DNA from: Microbacterium sp. LWO13-1.2
Lineage (GTDB): Bacteria > Actinomycetota > Actinomycetes > Actinomycetales > Microbacteriaceae
DNA: 64,000 bases
Assembly (NCBI RefSeq): GCF_038397725.1
Contig: NZ_CP151634.1
Location: 2,914,001 to 2,978,000 of the forward strand
Direction of reading: 5' to 3'
The notes under the pieces are model-generated. The model did not search any database and was not told the DNA's origin. It was given only the letters and a program-made list of their open reading frames with translations. The translations under genes and the position numbers were made by a program. Positions 50,550-58,977 of this stretch are shown in pieces; the first letter of the stretch is position 1, and each line of letters starts with the position of its first letter.

Positions 50550-51998
50550 TCAGGATAGCTGCGCGAGAGTCTCGGCGAGCACGGCTTCCACCGTCGCAGT
50601 CGCGCGGACTCGATCAACGGCGACGAGACCCACACGGGAACGTCGATCGAGGATGTCATCGACCGTCATGGCGCCTTCGGCGCGGACGGCGAACTCGATC
50701 TCTGCACGTGTGAGTTCAGCTTGGGAGGCCGTGCCCGACGCCGGAATCACGGCGCTGTCGACGAGTCGGAGTGATGCCGTCCGGCTCGGAGGTGCGCCGA
50801 GTGCGCCGGTGCTCGAGGCGAGGTCGACGGCGTCCTCGGCCATCCGGCGGTATGTCGTCAGTTTGCCGCCCAGCACATTGACGAAGCCGGATTCCGAGAC
50901 GGCGACGAGATGGCGGCGGGAGATGTCCGCTGTCGAGTCTGCGCCTGAGTCCACCAGCGGGCGGAGTCCGGCGAAAGCGCCGTGGACCTGATTCCTGCGG
51001 ATGGGGACAGACAGCACCCGGTTGAGATTCGACAGCAGAAACGTGATCTCGCCCTCCGTCGGAACGGCGACCCGAGGCACTGGGCCCGGAGCGTCTTCGT
51101 CCGTGAGCCCGACGATGACGCGCCCATTCACCTGTGGCAAGGCGAAGACGTAGCGACTGATCGAGCCCTCGTGCGGGATGGTGAGCGCCGCGGACGGGTG
51201 ACCGAGGTCGGCGGCATCGAGCACGATGTGGGTTCCCCGGCTGGGACGGACCGTGATCGACTCGTCCAGAGTGCCCGCCCAGACGCCGGTGGCATTGACG
51301 ACGCTGCGCGCTCGGATCTCGAGGCGTTCGCCGGTCAGCGCATCCTCGGCCTTCGCCCCGCCACCGTGGAGCTCGAGTGCCCTCACCCGAGTGAGGATGC
51401 GGGCACCGAGACCTGCGGCGGTGCGCGCCACCGTCACGACCAGCCTGGCGTCATCCACGAGCTGACCGTCGTACGACAGCATCCCTCCTCGAAGACCGCG
51501 CGGGTTGAGGGCGGGAACGAGAGCGTTGGCGGTGCGGGCCGAGACGAGACGTGGCGCAGGCAGTGCCTTTCGTGGGGTGCGTGCCCGCATCCGAAGCAGG
51601 TCGCCCATGCCCATGCCCGCTATGCCCGCCGCGCGCTGTCGCGCCGTTACACCGGGAGCGAAGGGGAGAAGCTGACCGAGGGGCCGGATGAGATGCGGTG
51701 CGATGACCGTCATCAGCAGGTGGCGTTCGAACGCGCTCTCCTTCGCGGTGGCGATGTCGCCAGTCGCGAGGTAGCGAAGACCGCCGTGCACGAGCTTGGA
51801 GCTGAATCTGCTGGTGCCGAACGCCAGGTCGTCCGCTTCGAGAAGAGTGACGCTCAGTCCACGTGACGCGGCGTCGAGCGCGACTCCGACGCCCGTGATG
51901 CCGCCTCCGATCACGAGCACGTCGACCGTCTCCTGAGCCGAGCGGCGGAGTTCTTCGGCCCGACGCGCGACATTGAGGTCGGGGGAGGGAGAGGTCAT
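50550..51998 (-). CDS. glpD: FAD-dependent glycerol-3-phosphate dehydrogenase/oxidase
   Basis: GlpD oxidises glycerol 3-phosphate to dihydroxyacetone phosphate at the membrane. This 482-residue flavoprotein has the N-terminal dinucleotide motif VIGGGITGVGVALDAASRG, the FAD segment GTSRFSSKLVHGGLRYL, VNATGVWAG, and the C-terminal GGKLTTYRRMAEDAV with a helical cap domain. ATG 51998 overlaps the stop of the upstream TetR gene by 4 bases, so the regulator and enzyme form an operon. Next to it, in the opposite direction, is an alkyl-DHAP-synthase-like gene that could use its product. Confidence 0.92.
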   Translation of the reverse strand: MTSPSPDLNVARRAEELRRSAQETVDVLVIGGGITGVGVALDAASRGLSVTLLEADDLAFGTSRFSSKLVHGGLRYLATGDIATAKESAFERHLLMTVIAPHLIRPLGQLLPFAPGVTARQRAAGIAGMGMGDLLRMRARTPRKALPAPRLVSARTANALVPALNPRGLRGGMLSYDGQLVDDARLVVTVARTAAGLGARILTRVRALELHGGGAKAEDALTGERLEIRARSVVNATGVWAGTLDESITVRPSRGTHIVLDAADLGHPSAALTIPHEGSISRYVFALPQVNGRVIVGLTDEDAPGPVPRVAVPTEGEITFLLSNLNRVLSVPIRRNQVHGAFAGLRPLVDSGADSTADISRRHLVAVSESGFVNVLGGKLTTYRRMAEDAVDLASSTGALGAPPSRTASLRLVDSAVIPASGTASQAELTRAEIEFAVRAEGAMTVDDILDRRSRVGLVAVDRVRATATVEAVLAETLAQLS

Positions 51999-52603
51999 GG
52001 TCGGAGCAGCCCATCGAGCGCGGCGCGAAGCTCGCGCTCCCACGCCTCCGGGGAGATCAGCTCGGACACGGTGCCGTGCGACAGCACTGCCGATTGCGCG
52101 ATGAGAAGCAGCATCACTGCGATCTCGTTCGGCTCGCCATCACGAACGGTGCCACCCTGTTGCGCCTCGCGGATGGCGATCGTCAGCCACTGCAGGATCA
52201 TCCGCTGACTCGATCCGACGCGCTGCAACGTGTAGCGGGTGAAGACCTCGGGCTCGTCCTCGAGCAGTCGCCCGTAGACGGCATCGTTGCGAAAGAGCGA
52301 AGAGAACCGAAGCACGTCGTCGACCAGGTTCTGACGCGACCCGGCCTGGGTGGGGAACTGCTCGACGATTCCCGCCACGCGCCGGAGCAGAGCCGCGCGG
52401 ACCACGTCGTCGGCATCGCTCCAGCTTCGATAGATGGTCGGTCGGCTATGGCCTGCTCGCCGTGCCAACTCTGCGATGGTGACGCCGTGGACCCCGCGGC
52501 GGCTGATCAGCGCGTCGGCCGCGTCGAGGATGCGCGATTGCGTGGCATCCCATTGCGGCGACGGCACGATCGGCGGATCGGCGATGACTTGACGTTCTTC
52601 CAT
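51995..52603 (-). CDS. TetR family regulator, probable controller of glpD and the divergent flavoprotein operon
   Basis: This 202-residue regulator has the TetR helix-turn-helix: ILDAADALISRRGVHGV then IAELARRAGHSRPTIYRSW (about residues 25-60). It is co-transcribed with glpD (ATGA overlap) and its start is only 20 bases from the divergent flavoprotein gene, so it probably regulates both from a shared operator. The same order, glpD1, TetR, flavoprotein and diacylglycerol kinase, occurs in Mycobacterium tuberculosis around Rv2249c-Rv2252. Confidence 0.88.
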   Translation of the reverse strand: MEERQVIADPPIVPSPQWDATQSRILDAADALISRRGVHGVTIAELARRAGHSRPTIYRSWSDADDVVRAALLRRVAGIVEQFPTQAGSRQNLVDDVLRFSSLFRNDAVYGRLLEDEPEVFTRYTLQRVGSSQRMILQWLTIAIREAQQGGTVRDGEPNEIAVMLLLIAQSAVLSHGTVSELISPEAWERELRAALDGLLRP

Positions 52604-52606
52604 GAT

Positions 52607-52615
52607 GTGTCACAC
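52607..52615. promoter_or_regulatory. Divergent promoter with a short inverted repeat
   Basis: GTGTCACAC is a 9-base inverted repeat within the 20-base gap. Overlapping it are TACAGT (minus strand, 52614-52619), a possible -10 for the TetR gene, and for the plus strand TTGACG (52589-52594) with CACTGT (52613-52618). Confidence 0.4.
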
Positions 52616-52623
52616 TGTAACGC

Positions 52624-54246
52624 ATGACGCAGGAGAACGGCAGCGACGCCGCACAGTCGGAGATGCGGTGGAACGGTTGGGGCGACCCGGTCAAGGCGCA
52701 GGAACTCCCGCGAGCGGTGCGCGCTCTTCTTCCGTTGCTGCTCGGGCGGATCCGCAAGCCGGATGCACCGGTCGTCCTGGGCGATGTGCACCTCGAACCC
52801 TCGGCGCTTCAGTCGGACGATCTCGAGGCGTTCGTCGCGGTCGTCGGGATCGCGCACGTGGATGACTCCGCAGAGGCGCGGATCCGTCACGCCGGGGGGC
52901 GCTCGACTCCCGACCTGCTGAGGCGACGCAGACAGCACCAGGCCGCGCCGGATGCCGTGATCCTCCCGGGCAGTCACACCGAGGTCGCTGCCGTGCTCGG
53001 CGTCGCGGCCGAGCGTGGCGTCGCAGTGATCCCGTTCGGTGGCGGAACGAGCGTCGTGGGAGCTCTCGCACCTGAGCGCGGCGCGCATCGGGGCGTCATC
53101 AGCCTCGATCTGCGGCGGCTCACTGGTCTCATCCATCTCGATGAGGTCAGCGGAGAGGCGCTCCTGGCCGCCGGTACGACGGGCCCGGACGCCGAGGCTC
53201 TGCTGACCGCACGCGGATACGAACTGGGTCACTACCCCCAGAGTTTCCGCTATGCCACGATCGGCGGATTCGCGGCTGCGCGCTCATCGGGGCAGAACTC
53301 TGCGGGCCTCGGGCGATTCGACGCGATGGTCACGGGGATCCGCGTGGCCACCCCGACCGGCGACATCGAACTCGGTCGTTCACCGGGGTCGGCAGCAGGC
53401 CCGGATCTCATCCGCGTGTTCCTCGGGTCGGAGGGCATCTTCGGGGTGATCACGGAAGTCCGCGTGCGCGTGCATCCGGTACCTCGTGATCGTATTCTCG
53501 AGTCCTGGAGCTTTCCGGACTTCGCCCGAGGCGCCGACGGACTGAGGCAGGTCGCACAGCACGGCGGAGGACCGACGGTCATCCGCCTGTCCGACGAAGC
53601 GGAGACCGCTGTCAGTCTCGCGCAGGTGGGCAGGATCGGGAAGGCGCTCGCGAAGGGCGCCAGCATCGTCACGGTATACGAGGGGGAGGGCATCTCCGAT
53701 CGTCGCGCTCGTACGTCAGCACTGCTCACCGCCGCAGGAGGAACGTCATCCGGTGAGGGGGCGGCCGAGGAGTGGCTGGATGGACGCTTCGACGGTCCCT
53801 ACCTGCGTGACGCGCTGCTGGACGCGGGCGTCTTCTGCGAGACGCTGGAAACGGCGACCACGTGGTCGAACCTGCACGCGTTGCGGTCGGCGGTGACCGC
53901 CTCCCTGCACGAAGGAATCACGGATGCAGGTGCGAGGCCGTACGTGATGTGCCACGTCTCGCACATCTACCCGACGGGCGCGTCGCTGTACTTCACGGTC
54001 CTGGCCAGCATCCGATCGGATCCTCTCGAAGCCTGGGAGGTGATCAAGGGGCGTGTGAACGATGCGATCATCGCGACGGGCGGCACCATAAGCCACCATC
54101 ACGCCGTCGGACGCGATCACGCGCCGTGGCTCGAACAGGAGATCGGTGAGACGGGGGTGCGGATCCTCGCCGCGATCAAGCGCGAACTCGACCCCTCTGG
54201 GATCCTCAACCCCGGTGCCGTTATCTCGATGGATCGAGCGCGCTGA
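52624..54246 (+). CDS. FAD-binding oxidase, alkyldihydroxyacetonephosphate synthase-like
   Basis: This 540-residue flavoprotein of the vanillyl-alcohol-oxidase superfamily resembles alkyl-DHAP synthase. It has the N-terminal RWNGWGDP motif, an FAD domain with VIPFGGGTSVVGAL and YPQSFRYATIGGFAAARSSG, an FLGSEGIFGVITEV segment, and the His-rich ISHHHAVGRDHAPW near the C terminus that is characteristic of the AGPS family. Eukaryotic AGPS makes ether lipids by exchanging the acyl group of acyl-DHAP for a fatty alcohol; bacterial homologues are uncharacterised. It is coupled to a lipid kinase and a GMC oxidoreductase, and is divergent from TetR-glpD, which supplies DHAP. Confidence 0.85.
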   Translation: MTQENGSDAAQSEMRWNGWGDPVKAQELPRAVRALLPLLLGRIRKPDAPVVLGDVHLEPSALQSDDLEAFVAVVGIAHVDDSAEARIRHAGGRSTPDLLRRRRQHQAAPDAVILPGSHTEVAAVLGVAAERGVAVIPFGGGTSVVGALAPERGAHRGVISLDLRRLTGLIHLDEVSGEALLAAGTTGPDAEALLTARGYELGHYPQSFRYATIGGFAAARSSGQNSAGLGRFDAMVTGIRVATPTGDIELGRSPGSAAGPDLIRVFLGSEGIFGVITEVRVRVHPVPRDRILESWSFPDFARGADGLRQVAQHGGGPTVIRLSDEAETAVSLAQVGRIGKALAKGASIVTVYEGEGISDRRARTSALLTAAGGTSSGEGAAEEWLDGRFDGPYLRDALLDAGVFCETLETATTWSNLHALRSAVTASLHEGITDAGARPYVMCHVSHIYPTGASLYFTVLASIRSDPLEAWEVIKGRVNDAIIATGGTISHHHAVGRDHAPWLEQEIGETGVRILAAIKRELDPSGILNPGAVISMDRAR

Positions 54247-54247
54247 C

Positions 54248-55159
54248 GTGGCCGAGCACATCGCGGTGCTGTCGAATCCGTTCGCGGGCAAGGGGCGAGG
54301 GCGCAGAGAGGCCGACGCCGCCGTTGCCCACCTTCGAGCTGGTGGCGCCGAAGTGAAGGTCTACACGGGGGATTCGGCGGCGTCGAGCCTGGTGCTGGCG
54401 GCGCAGGCGCTCGGCGCGAATCCCCGGGTGCTCGTGGTCGTGGGCGGCGACGGAACCCTGTCCGGCATCCTCGACCTCGTCTGCGCCGCTTCCGTCCCCG
54501 TCGCGCTGGTGCCGGCCGGGACCGGCAACGACCTGGCGCGGGCTCTCGGCCTGCCACGACACGACCCGATCGCCGCGGCGGAACTTGCGCGGACCGGTGT
54601 GCGCAGAGCTGTCGACGTCGGCACGATCCGCACGGCGGAGCGCACTGCCTCTTTCCTCACAATCGCGGCTCTCGGGTTCGACGCGAAGGTCAGCGACCGC
54701 ACGAATCGGCTCCGTTGGCCGCATGGCGCGCTGCGGTACTACGTGGCGTTGCTCATCGAGCTCGCGCGGCTGCGTCCGATGGAGTTCTCGGTCGGATTCG
54801 ACGGCTCCGCTCCCACGAACGCCGCCGGGACACTGATCGCCGTCGGCAACACCGCCAGTTACGGAGGTGGGATGCCTGTCTGCGCCGGGGCAGCACCCGA
54901 TGACGGAATGCTCGACGTCGTCAGGGTCGCGCCGCTCTCGCGCATCCGTCTCCTGACTCTCTTCCCCCTGCTCCTGCGCGGGACGCACTTCACACGCCCG
55001 GAGGTACGACACGACCGCGTGCGCGAGGTCACCGTGAGCGCCCCCGGACTCGTCGTCTACGCCGACGGCGAGCGCATCGGCGAGGATGCATGCACCATCA
55101 GTGTGCGTCCGGCCGCGCTGACCGTGATGGTGCCGGCGGCACCGGAGGTTTCCGCATGA
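54248..55159 (+). CDS. Diacylglycerol kinase family protein
   Basis: This 303-residue lipid kinase starts at GTG 54248, one base after the flavoprotein stop. It has NPFAGKGRGRRE, the GGDGT motif at residues 66-70, PAGTGNDLARALGLP, and a C-terminal VYADGE turn. It resembles Rv2252 of M. tuberculosis, a lipid kinase linked to phosphatidylinositol mannoside metabolism, and has the same gene neighbours. It probably phosphorylates diacylglycerol or a related lipid. Its stop overlaps the next ATG. Confidence 0.9.
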   Translation: MAEHIAVLSNPFAGKGRGRREADAAVAHLRAGGAEVKVYTGDSAASSLVLAAQALGANPRVLVVVGGDGTLSGILDLVCAASVPVALVPAGTGNDLARALGLPRHDPIAAAELARTGVRRAVDVGTIRTAERTASFLTIAALGFDAKVSDRTNRLRWPHGALRYYVALLIELARLRPMEFSVGFDGSAPTNAAGTLIAVGNTASYGGGMPVCAGAAPDDGMLDVVRVAPLSRIRLLTLFPLLLRGTHFTRPEVRHDRVREVTVSAPGLVVYADGERIGEDACTISVRPAALTVMVPAAPEVSA

Positions 55160-56778
55160 TCGAGTACGACGAAGACGTCGTTGTCATCGGATCGGGTTTC
55201 GGCGGCTCGGTCGCGGCTCTCCGACTCGTCGAGAAGGGCTACCGCGTCCTGGTGTACGAGGCGGGGCGGCGCTTCGAGGACGACGACTTCGCCAAGACCA
55301 ATTGGAACGTACGTCGCTACCTGTGGGCGCCTGCGCTCGGCTGCTTCGGGATCCAGCGCATCCATCGCCTCCCGCACGTGATGATCCTCGCGGGCGCCGG
55401 CGTGGGCGGCGGATCGTTGAACTACGCCAACACCCTGTACCAGCCCGGCCGCGCGTTCTTCGCGGATCCGCAGTGGGGCTCGCTGGCGGATTGGGAGACG
55501 GAACTCGCCCCGCACTACGCGACGGCGAAGAGGATGCTCGGCGTGGTCGAGCGCTACCCGCACACGGGTCCTGTCGAGCGCATCATGGCCGGTGCCGCCG
55601 AGGATCTCGGTGTGGGGAGCACTTTCCGCCACGCACCGGTCGGCGTGTGGTTCGGCAGGCCGGGAGAACTCACGGCTGATCCGTACTTCGGCGGTGAGGG
55701 CCCGGCGCGCACCGGCTGCACGCTCTGCGGCAACTGCATGGTCGGATGCCGGGTGGGCGCGAAGAACACGCTCATGAAGAACTACCTCGCTCTCGCCGAG
55801 CGCCGAGGTGCGGTCATCGAGCCGTTGCGAACGGTGACGGACGTTTGCGAGCTCGCGGACGGCGGATTCGCCGTCACGACGCAGCGCAGCGGTGCCTGGC
55901 TGCGCCGCGGGCGGCGGACAGTGCACGCCCGCCAGGTGGTGCTGGCAGCGGGCACGTGGGGTACCCAGCAGCTTCTGCACCGGATGAAGCAATCCGGTGC
56001 TCTCCCGGGAGTCTCGGATGCCGTCGGACGTCTGACGAGGACGAACTCCGAGGCCCTCGATGGAGCGGTCGCGGTCGCCGTACCGGAATCCCTCGAGCTC
56101 GCTCGCGGTGTGGCGATCACGACATCGTTCCACGTCGACGAACGCACCCATGTCGAGAACGTGCGGTATGGCCCCGGATCGAACCTGATGGGCGCGCTCG
56201 CATCGGTCATGGTGCCTGGTGACCGGCGACTCGGACGACGTCTTCTCAGCCTCGCCGGGCGGGTTCTTCGTGCGCCGATCCGTCAGTTCCGGCTGGGATC
56301 ACTTCACCGCTGGAGTGAACGCGGGATCATCGCGCTGGTCATGCAGACTGCAGACAATTCGCTCACGTTGTCGCTGCGGCGACGGTTCGGGCGGTTGGTG
56401 ATGACGAGTGCGCAGGGACACGGCGAGCCGAACCCGAGCTATCTGCCGCAAGCGCATCGCGCCGCAGCAGCGATCGCCGCGCGGGTGCAGCAGGAAGGTG
56501 GCGTGCCCACGGAGGCCAGAGGGTCATGGCCGGAGGTCTTCGGCATCCCGATGACCGCCCATTTTCTGGGTGGTGCGGTGATCTCGGAGACGCCGGAGAC
56601 CGGGGTCGTCGACCGCTACCACCGCGTGTGGGGTCATCCGAGGCTGCACGTCGTCGACGGTGCCGCTGTGCCGGCGAACCCGGGAGTGAATCCTTCGTTG
56701 ACGATCACCGCGCTCGCGGAGACGGCGATGTCCTTCTGGCCGCGCTCCGGTGTAGAGGACGAGCGCCCCGCGCAGTAG
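55156..56778 (+). CDS. GMC oxidoreductase, cholesterol-oxidase-like, with ferredoxin-like cysteines
   Basis: This 540-residue flavoprotein has the FAD loop IGSGFGGSVAALRL (GxGxxG at 12-17), GAGVGGGSLNYANTLYQP, VVLAAGTWGTQQLL, and a C-terminal DGAAVPANPGVNPSLTITALA. Cys188, Cys191, Cys194 and Cys198 form a CxxCxxCxxxC motif in CTLCGNCMVGC, suggesting an iron-sulfur cluster. ChoD-type GMC proteins are similar. It may oxidise a sterol or lipid alcohol, or here a fatty alcohol or glycerolipid. It is translationally coupled to the lipid kinase (ATGA). A terminator follows. Confidence 0.85.
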   Translation: MIEYDEDVVVIGSGFGGSVAALRLVEKGYRVLVYEAGRRFEDDDFAKTNWNVRRYLWAPALGCFGIQRIHRLPHVMILAGAGVGGGSLNYANTLYQPGRAFFADPQWGSLADWETELAPHYATAKRMLGVVERYPHTGPVERIMAGAAEDLGVGSTFRHAPVGVWFGRPGELTADPYFGGEGPARTGCTLCGNCMVGCRVGAKNTLMKNYLALAERRGAVIEPLRTVTDVCELADGGFAVTTQRSGAWLRRGRRTVHARQVVLAAGTWGTQQLLHRMKQSGALPGVSDAVGRLTRTNSEALDGAVAVAVPESLELARGVAITTSFHVDERTHVENVRYGPGSNLMGALASVMVPGDRRLGRRLLSLAGRVLRAPIRQFRLGSLHRWSERGIIALVMQTADNSLTLSLRRRFGRLVMTSAQGHGEPNPSYLPQAHRAAAAIAARVQQEGGVPTEARGSWPEVFGIPMTAHFLGGAVISETPETGVVDRYHRVWGHPRLHVVDGAAVPANPGVNPSLTITALAETAMSFWPRSGVEDERPAQ

Positions 56779-56784
56779 ACGCAC

Positions 56785-56817
56785 AGAAGGGGGCCGCGCT
56801 CAGCGCGGCCCCCTTCT
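56785..56817. terminator. Bidirectional terminator between the GMC gene and fadB
   Basis: A perfect 15-bp stem, AGAAGGGGGCCGCGC (56785-56799) with its complement at 56803-56817, surrounds a TCA loop between convergent genes. Confidence 0.85.
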
Positions 56818-56827
56818 TCTCAAGCGA

Positions 56828-58972
56828 TCAGCGGTGATCGATCCCGCGGATCTGCGGAGTGTGGAAGGAGCCGCCGAAGGCCCTCTCCGACGCGCCCTCG
56901 CGGTCCAGGTACGGCGATGCACCACCGTCGATGAACGGCCAGCCTGCTCCGAGGATCAGGCAGAGGTCGATGTCTTCGACCTCGGGTACGACGCCCTCGT
57001 CCAGCATCAGCTTGATCTCCTGCGCGAGCCCATCCTGCACGCGGCCGAGGATCGTCGCGGCGGATGCGGGGGTGGAGCCCACAGCCGGCTTGATGACCTT
57101 CTCGGCCTGCTTGGTCCAACCGGTCACTCGACCGCCCTTGTCCTTCTCGACGACCGCATCGAGCTGGGCGAGGGCATGGAAGTTCTCGTTGGCGTAGAAG
57201 CGATCCGGGAACGCGTGCACCATGGTGTCCTGCACGTGAGCGGCGACCTTCCAGCCGACGAGGTCGATGAGCTGGAACGGACCCATCGGCAGGCCGAGCG
57301 GCGCGAACGCCTTCTCGACGTCGGCCACCGGCGTGCCCTCGTAGACGGCGCGCGCAGCCTCGCCCATGACCTTGGCCAGCAGGCGGTTCACGACGAATCC
57401 GGGAGCGTCGGCCGTGAGCACGGCGTTCTTTCCGAGGTTCTTCGCGACGACGAACGCAGTGGCGAGCGCGGCCTCCGAGGTCGCCGGCGTCTTCACGATC
57501 TCGATCAACGGCATCACCGCGACCGGGTTGAAGAAATGGAACCCGACCAGACGCTCGGGGTGAGCGAGCTTCGAGCCGATCTCCTCGACGGACAGCGACG
57601 AGGTGTTGGTCGCGAGGATGGCGTCCTCCGCGATGATCTTCTCGATCTCACCGAACACCTGCTGCTTGACGCCCACCTCTTCGAACACGGCTTCGATGAC
57701 GAAGTCGCAGTCCGCGTAGAGGCTCTTGTCGGTCGTGCCGGTGACCAGCGCACGCAGCTTGTTCGCGGCGTCGGCGTCCAGACGACCCTTCGCCTCGAGC
57801 TTGCCGATCTCCTCGTGGATGTATGCCACCCCCTTGTCGACGCGGGCCTGATCCAGGTCAGTGATCAGAACCGGCACCTGCAGCTTGCGCACGAACAGCA
57901 GAGCGAACTGGCTCGCCATGAGACCGGCGCCGATGATGCCGACCTTGGCGACCTTCTTCGCCAGTTCCTTCGGCGGAGCACCGACAGGGCGCTTCGCCCG
58001 CTTCTGCACGAGATCGAAGGCGTACATGGATGCCGCGAACTGATCGCCGGCGACGAGATCGGCGAGCGCTTCGTCTTCACGTGCGAACCCGTCCGCCTTC
58101 GTTCCGCTCTTCGCCTTGTCCAGAAGGTCGAGGGCGACGTAGGGGGACTTCGGCACGGTGCCGATCTTCGACTCCAGCATGCCGCGTGCCATCTTGATCG
58201 CGATCGGCCACTTCGTCAGCCGCTCGATCTTGCCTGGCTCGTTCTTGCGATCGACCTTCTTGCCGCCGAGGACGGCGTCCGCCCAGGCGAGCGAGTTCTC
58301 GAGGTAGTTCGCCGCGGGGAAGATCGCGTCGACGATCCCGAGGTCGAATGCCTGCTGCGGCTTGAGCATCCGGTTCTGCTTGAGAGGGTTCGAGATGACG
58401 ACCTCGAGAGCGTTCTCGATGCCGATCAGGTTCGGCAGCAGGTACGCGCCGCCCCATCCGGGGATGATGCCGAGGAAGACCTCGGGCAGCGCGATTGCGG
58501 CCGCCGAGGAATCGACCGTGCGGTAGGTCGAGTTCAGCGCGATCTCCAAACCTCCGCCGAGGGCCAGCCCGTTGACGAAGGCGAAGGAGGGAATACCCAG
58601 ATCCGACAGCTTGCCGAGAACCTTGTGACCGAGCTGCGCGATCAGGCGTGCGTTGTCGCGCGAGCCGACCTTGCTGATGTCGGACAGATCGGCGCCGGCG
58701 GCGAGGATGTACTGCTTTCCGGTGACGCCGACCGCCTGGATCTCGCCAGCGGCGGCGCGCACCTTGAGAGCGTCCAGCGTCTCGCCGAGCTCGGTAAGGG
58801 TCGCCGGGCCGAGGGTGTTCGGGCGGTTGTGATCGCGGCCGTTGTCGAGCGTGACCAGTGCAAGAACCTTGCCGGAGGCGAGACGGACGTCGCGCACGGG
58901 AGAGTGCGTGACGACCTCGCCCTCGGTGAGGGCCTGGATGGGGGAGAAGTCGATCTCTTCGTAATTCGTCAT
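56828..58972 (-). CDS. fadB: Bifunctional enoyl-CoA hydratase/3-hydroxyacyl-CoA dehydrogenase
   Basis: This 714-residue beta-oxidation enzyme hydrates enoyl-CoA and oxidises the 3-hydroxyacyl-CoA. The N-terminal crotonase domain has SFAFVNGLALGGGLEIALNS and PEVFLGIIPGWGGAYLLP with the catalytic glutamates. The dehydrogenase domain has the NAD loop GIIGAGLMASQ (about residue 337; the third glycine is Ala), EAVFEEVGVKQQVF, and HFFNPVAVMPLIEIV. ATG 58972 was chosen; the frame upstream is antisense to the thiolase. It lies 5 bases after the thiolase stop, forming an operon. Confidence 0.93.
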   Translation of the reverse strand: MTNYEEIDFSPIQALTEGEVVTHSPVRDVRLASGKVLALVTLDNGRDHNRPNTLGPATLTELGETLDALKVRAAAGEIQAVGVTGKQYILAAGADLSDISKVGSRDNARLIAQLGHKVLGKLSDLGIPSFAFVNGLALGGGLEIALNSTYRTVDSSAAAIALPEVFLGIIPGWGGAYLLPNLIGIENALEVVISNPLKQNRMLKPQQAFDLGIVDAIFPAANYLENSLAWADAVLGGKKVDRKNEPGKIERLTKWPIAIKMARGMLESKIGTVPKSPYVALDLLDKAKSGTKADGFAREDEALADLVAGDQFAASMYAFDLVQKRAKRPVGAPPKELAKKVAKVGIIGAGLMASQFALLFVRKLQVPVLITDLDQARVDKGVAYIHEEIGKLEAKGRLDADAANKLRALVTGTTDKSLYADCDFVIEAVFEEVGVKQQVFGEIEKIIAEDAILATNTSSLSVEEIGSKLAHPERLVGFHFFNPVAVMPLIEIVKTPATSEAALATAFVVAKNLGKNAVLTADAPGFVVNRLLAKVMGEAARAVYEGTPVADVEKAFAPLGLPMGPFQLIDLVGWKVAAHVQDTMVHAFPDRFYANENFHALAQLDAVVEKDKGGRVTGWTKQAEKVIKPAVGSTPASAATILGRVQDGLAQEIKLMLDEGVVPEVEDIDLCLILGAGWPFIDGGASPYLDREGASERAFGGSFHTPQIRGIDHR

Positions 58973-58977
58973 CGCGA

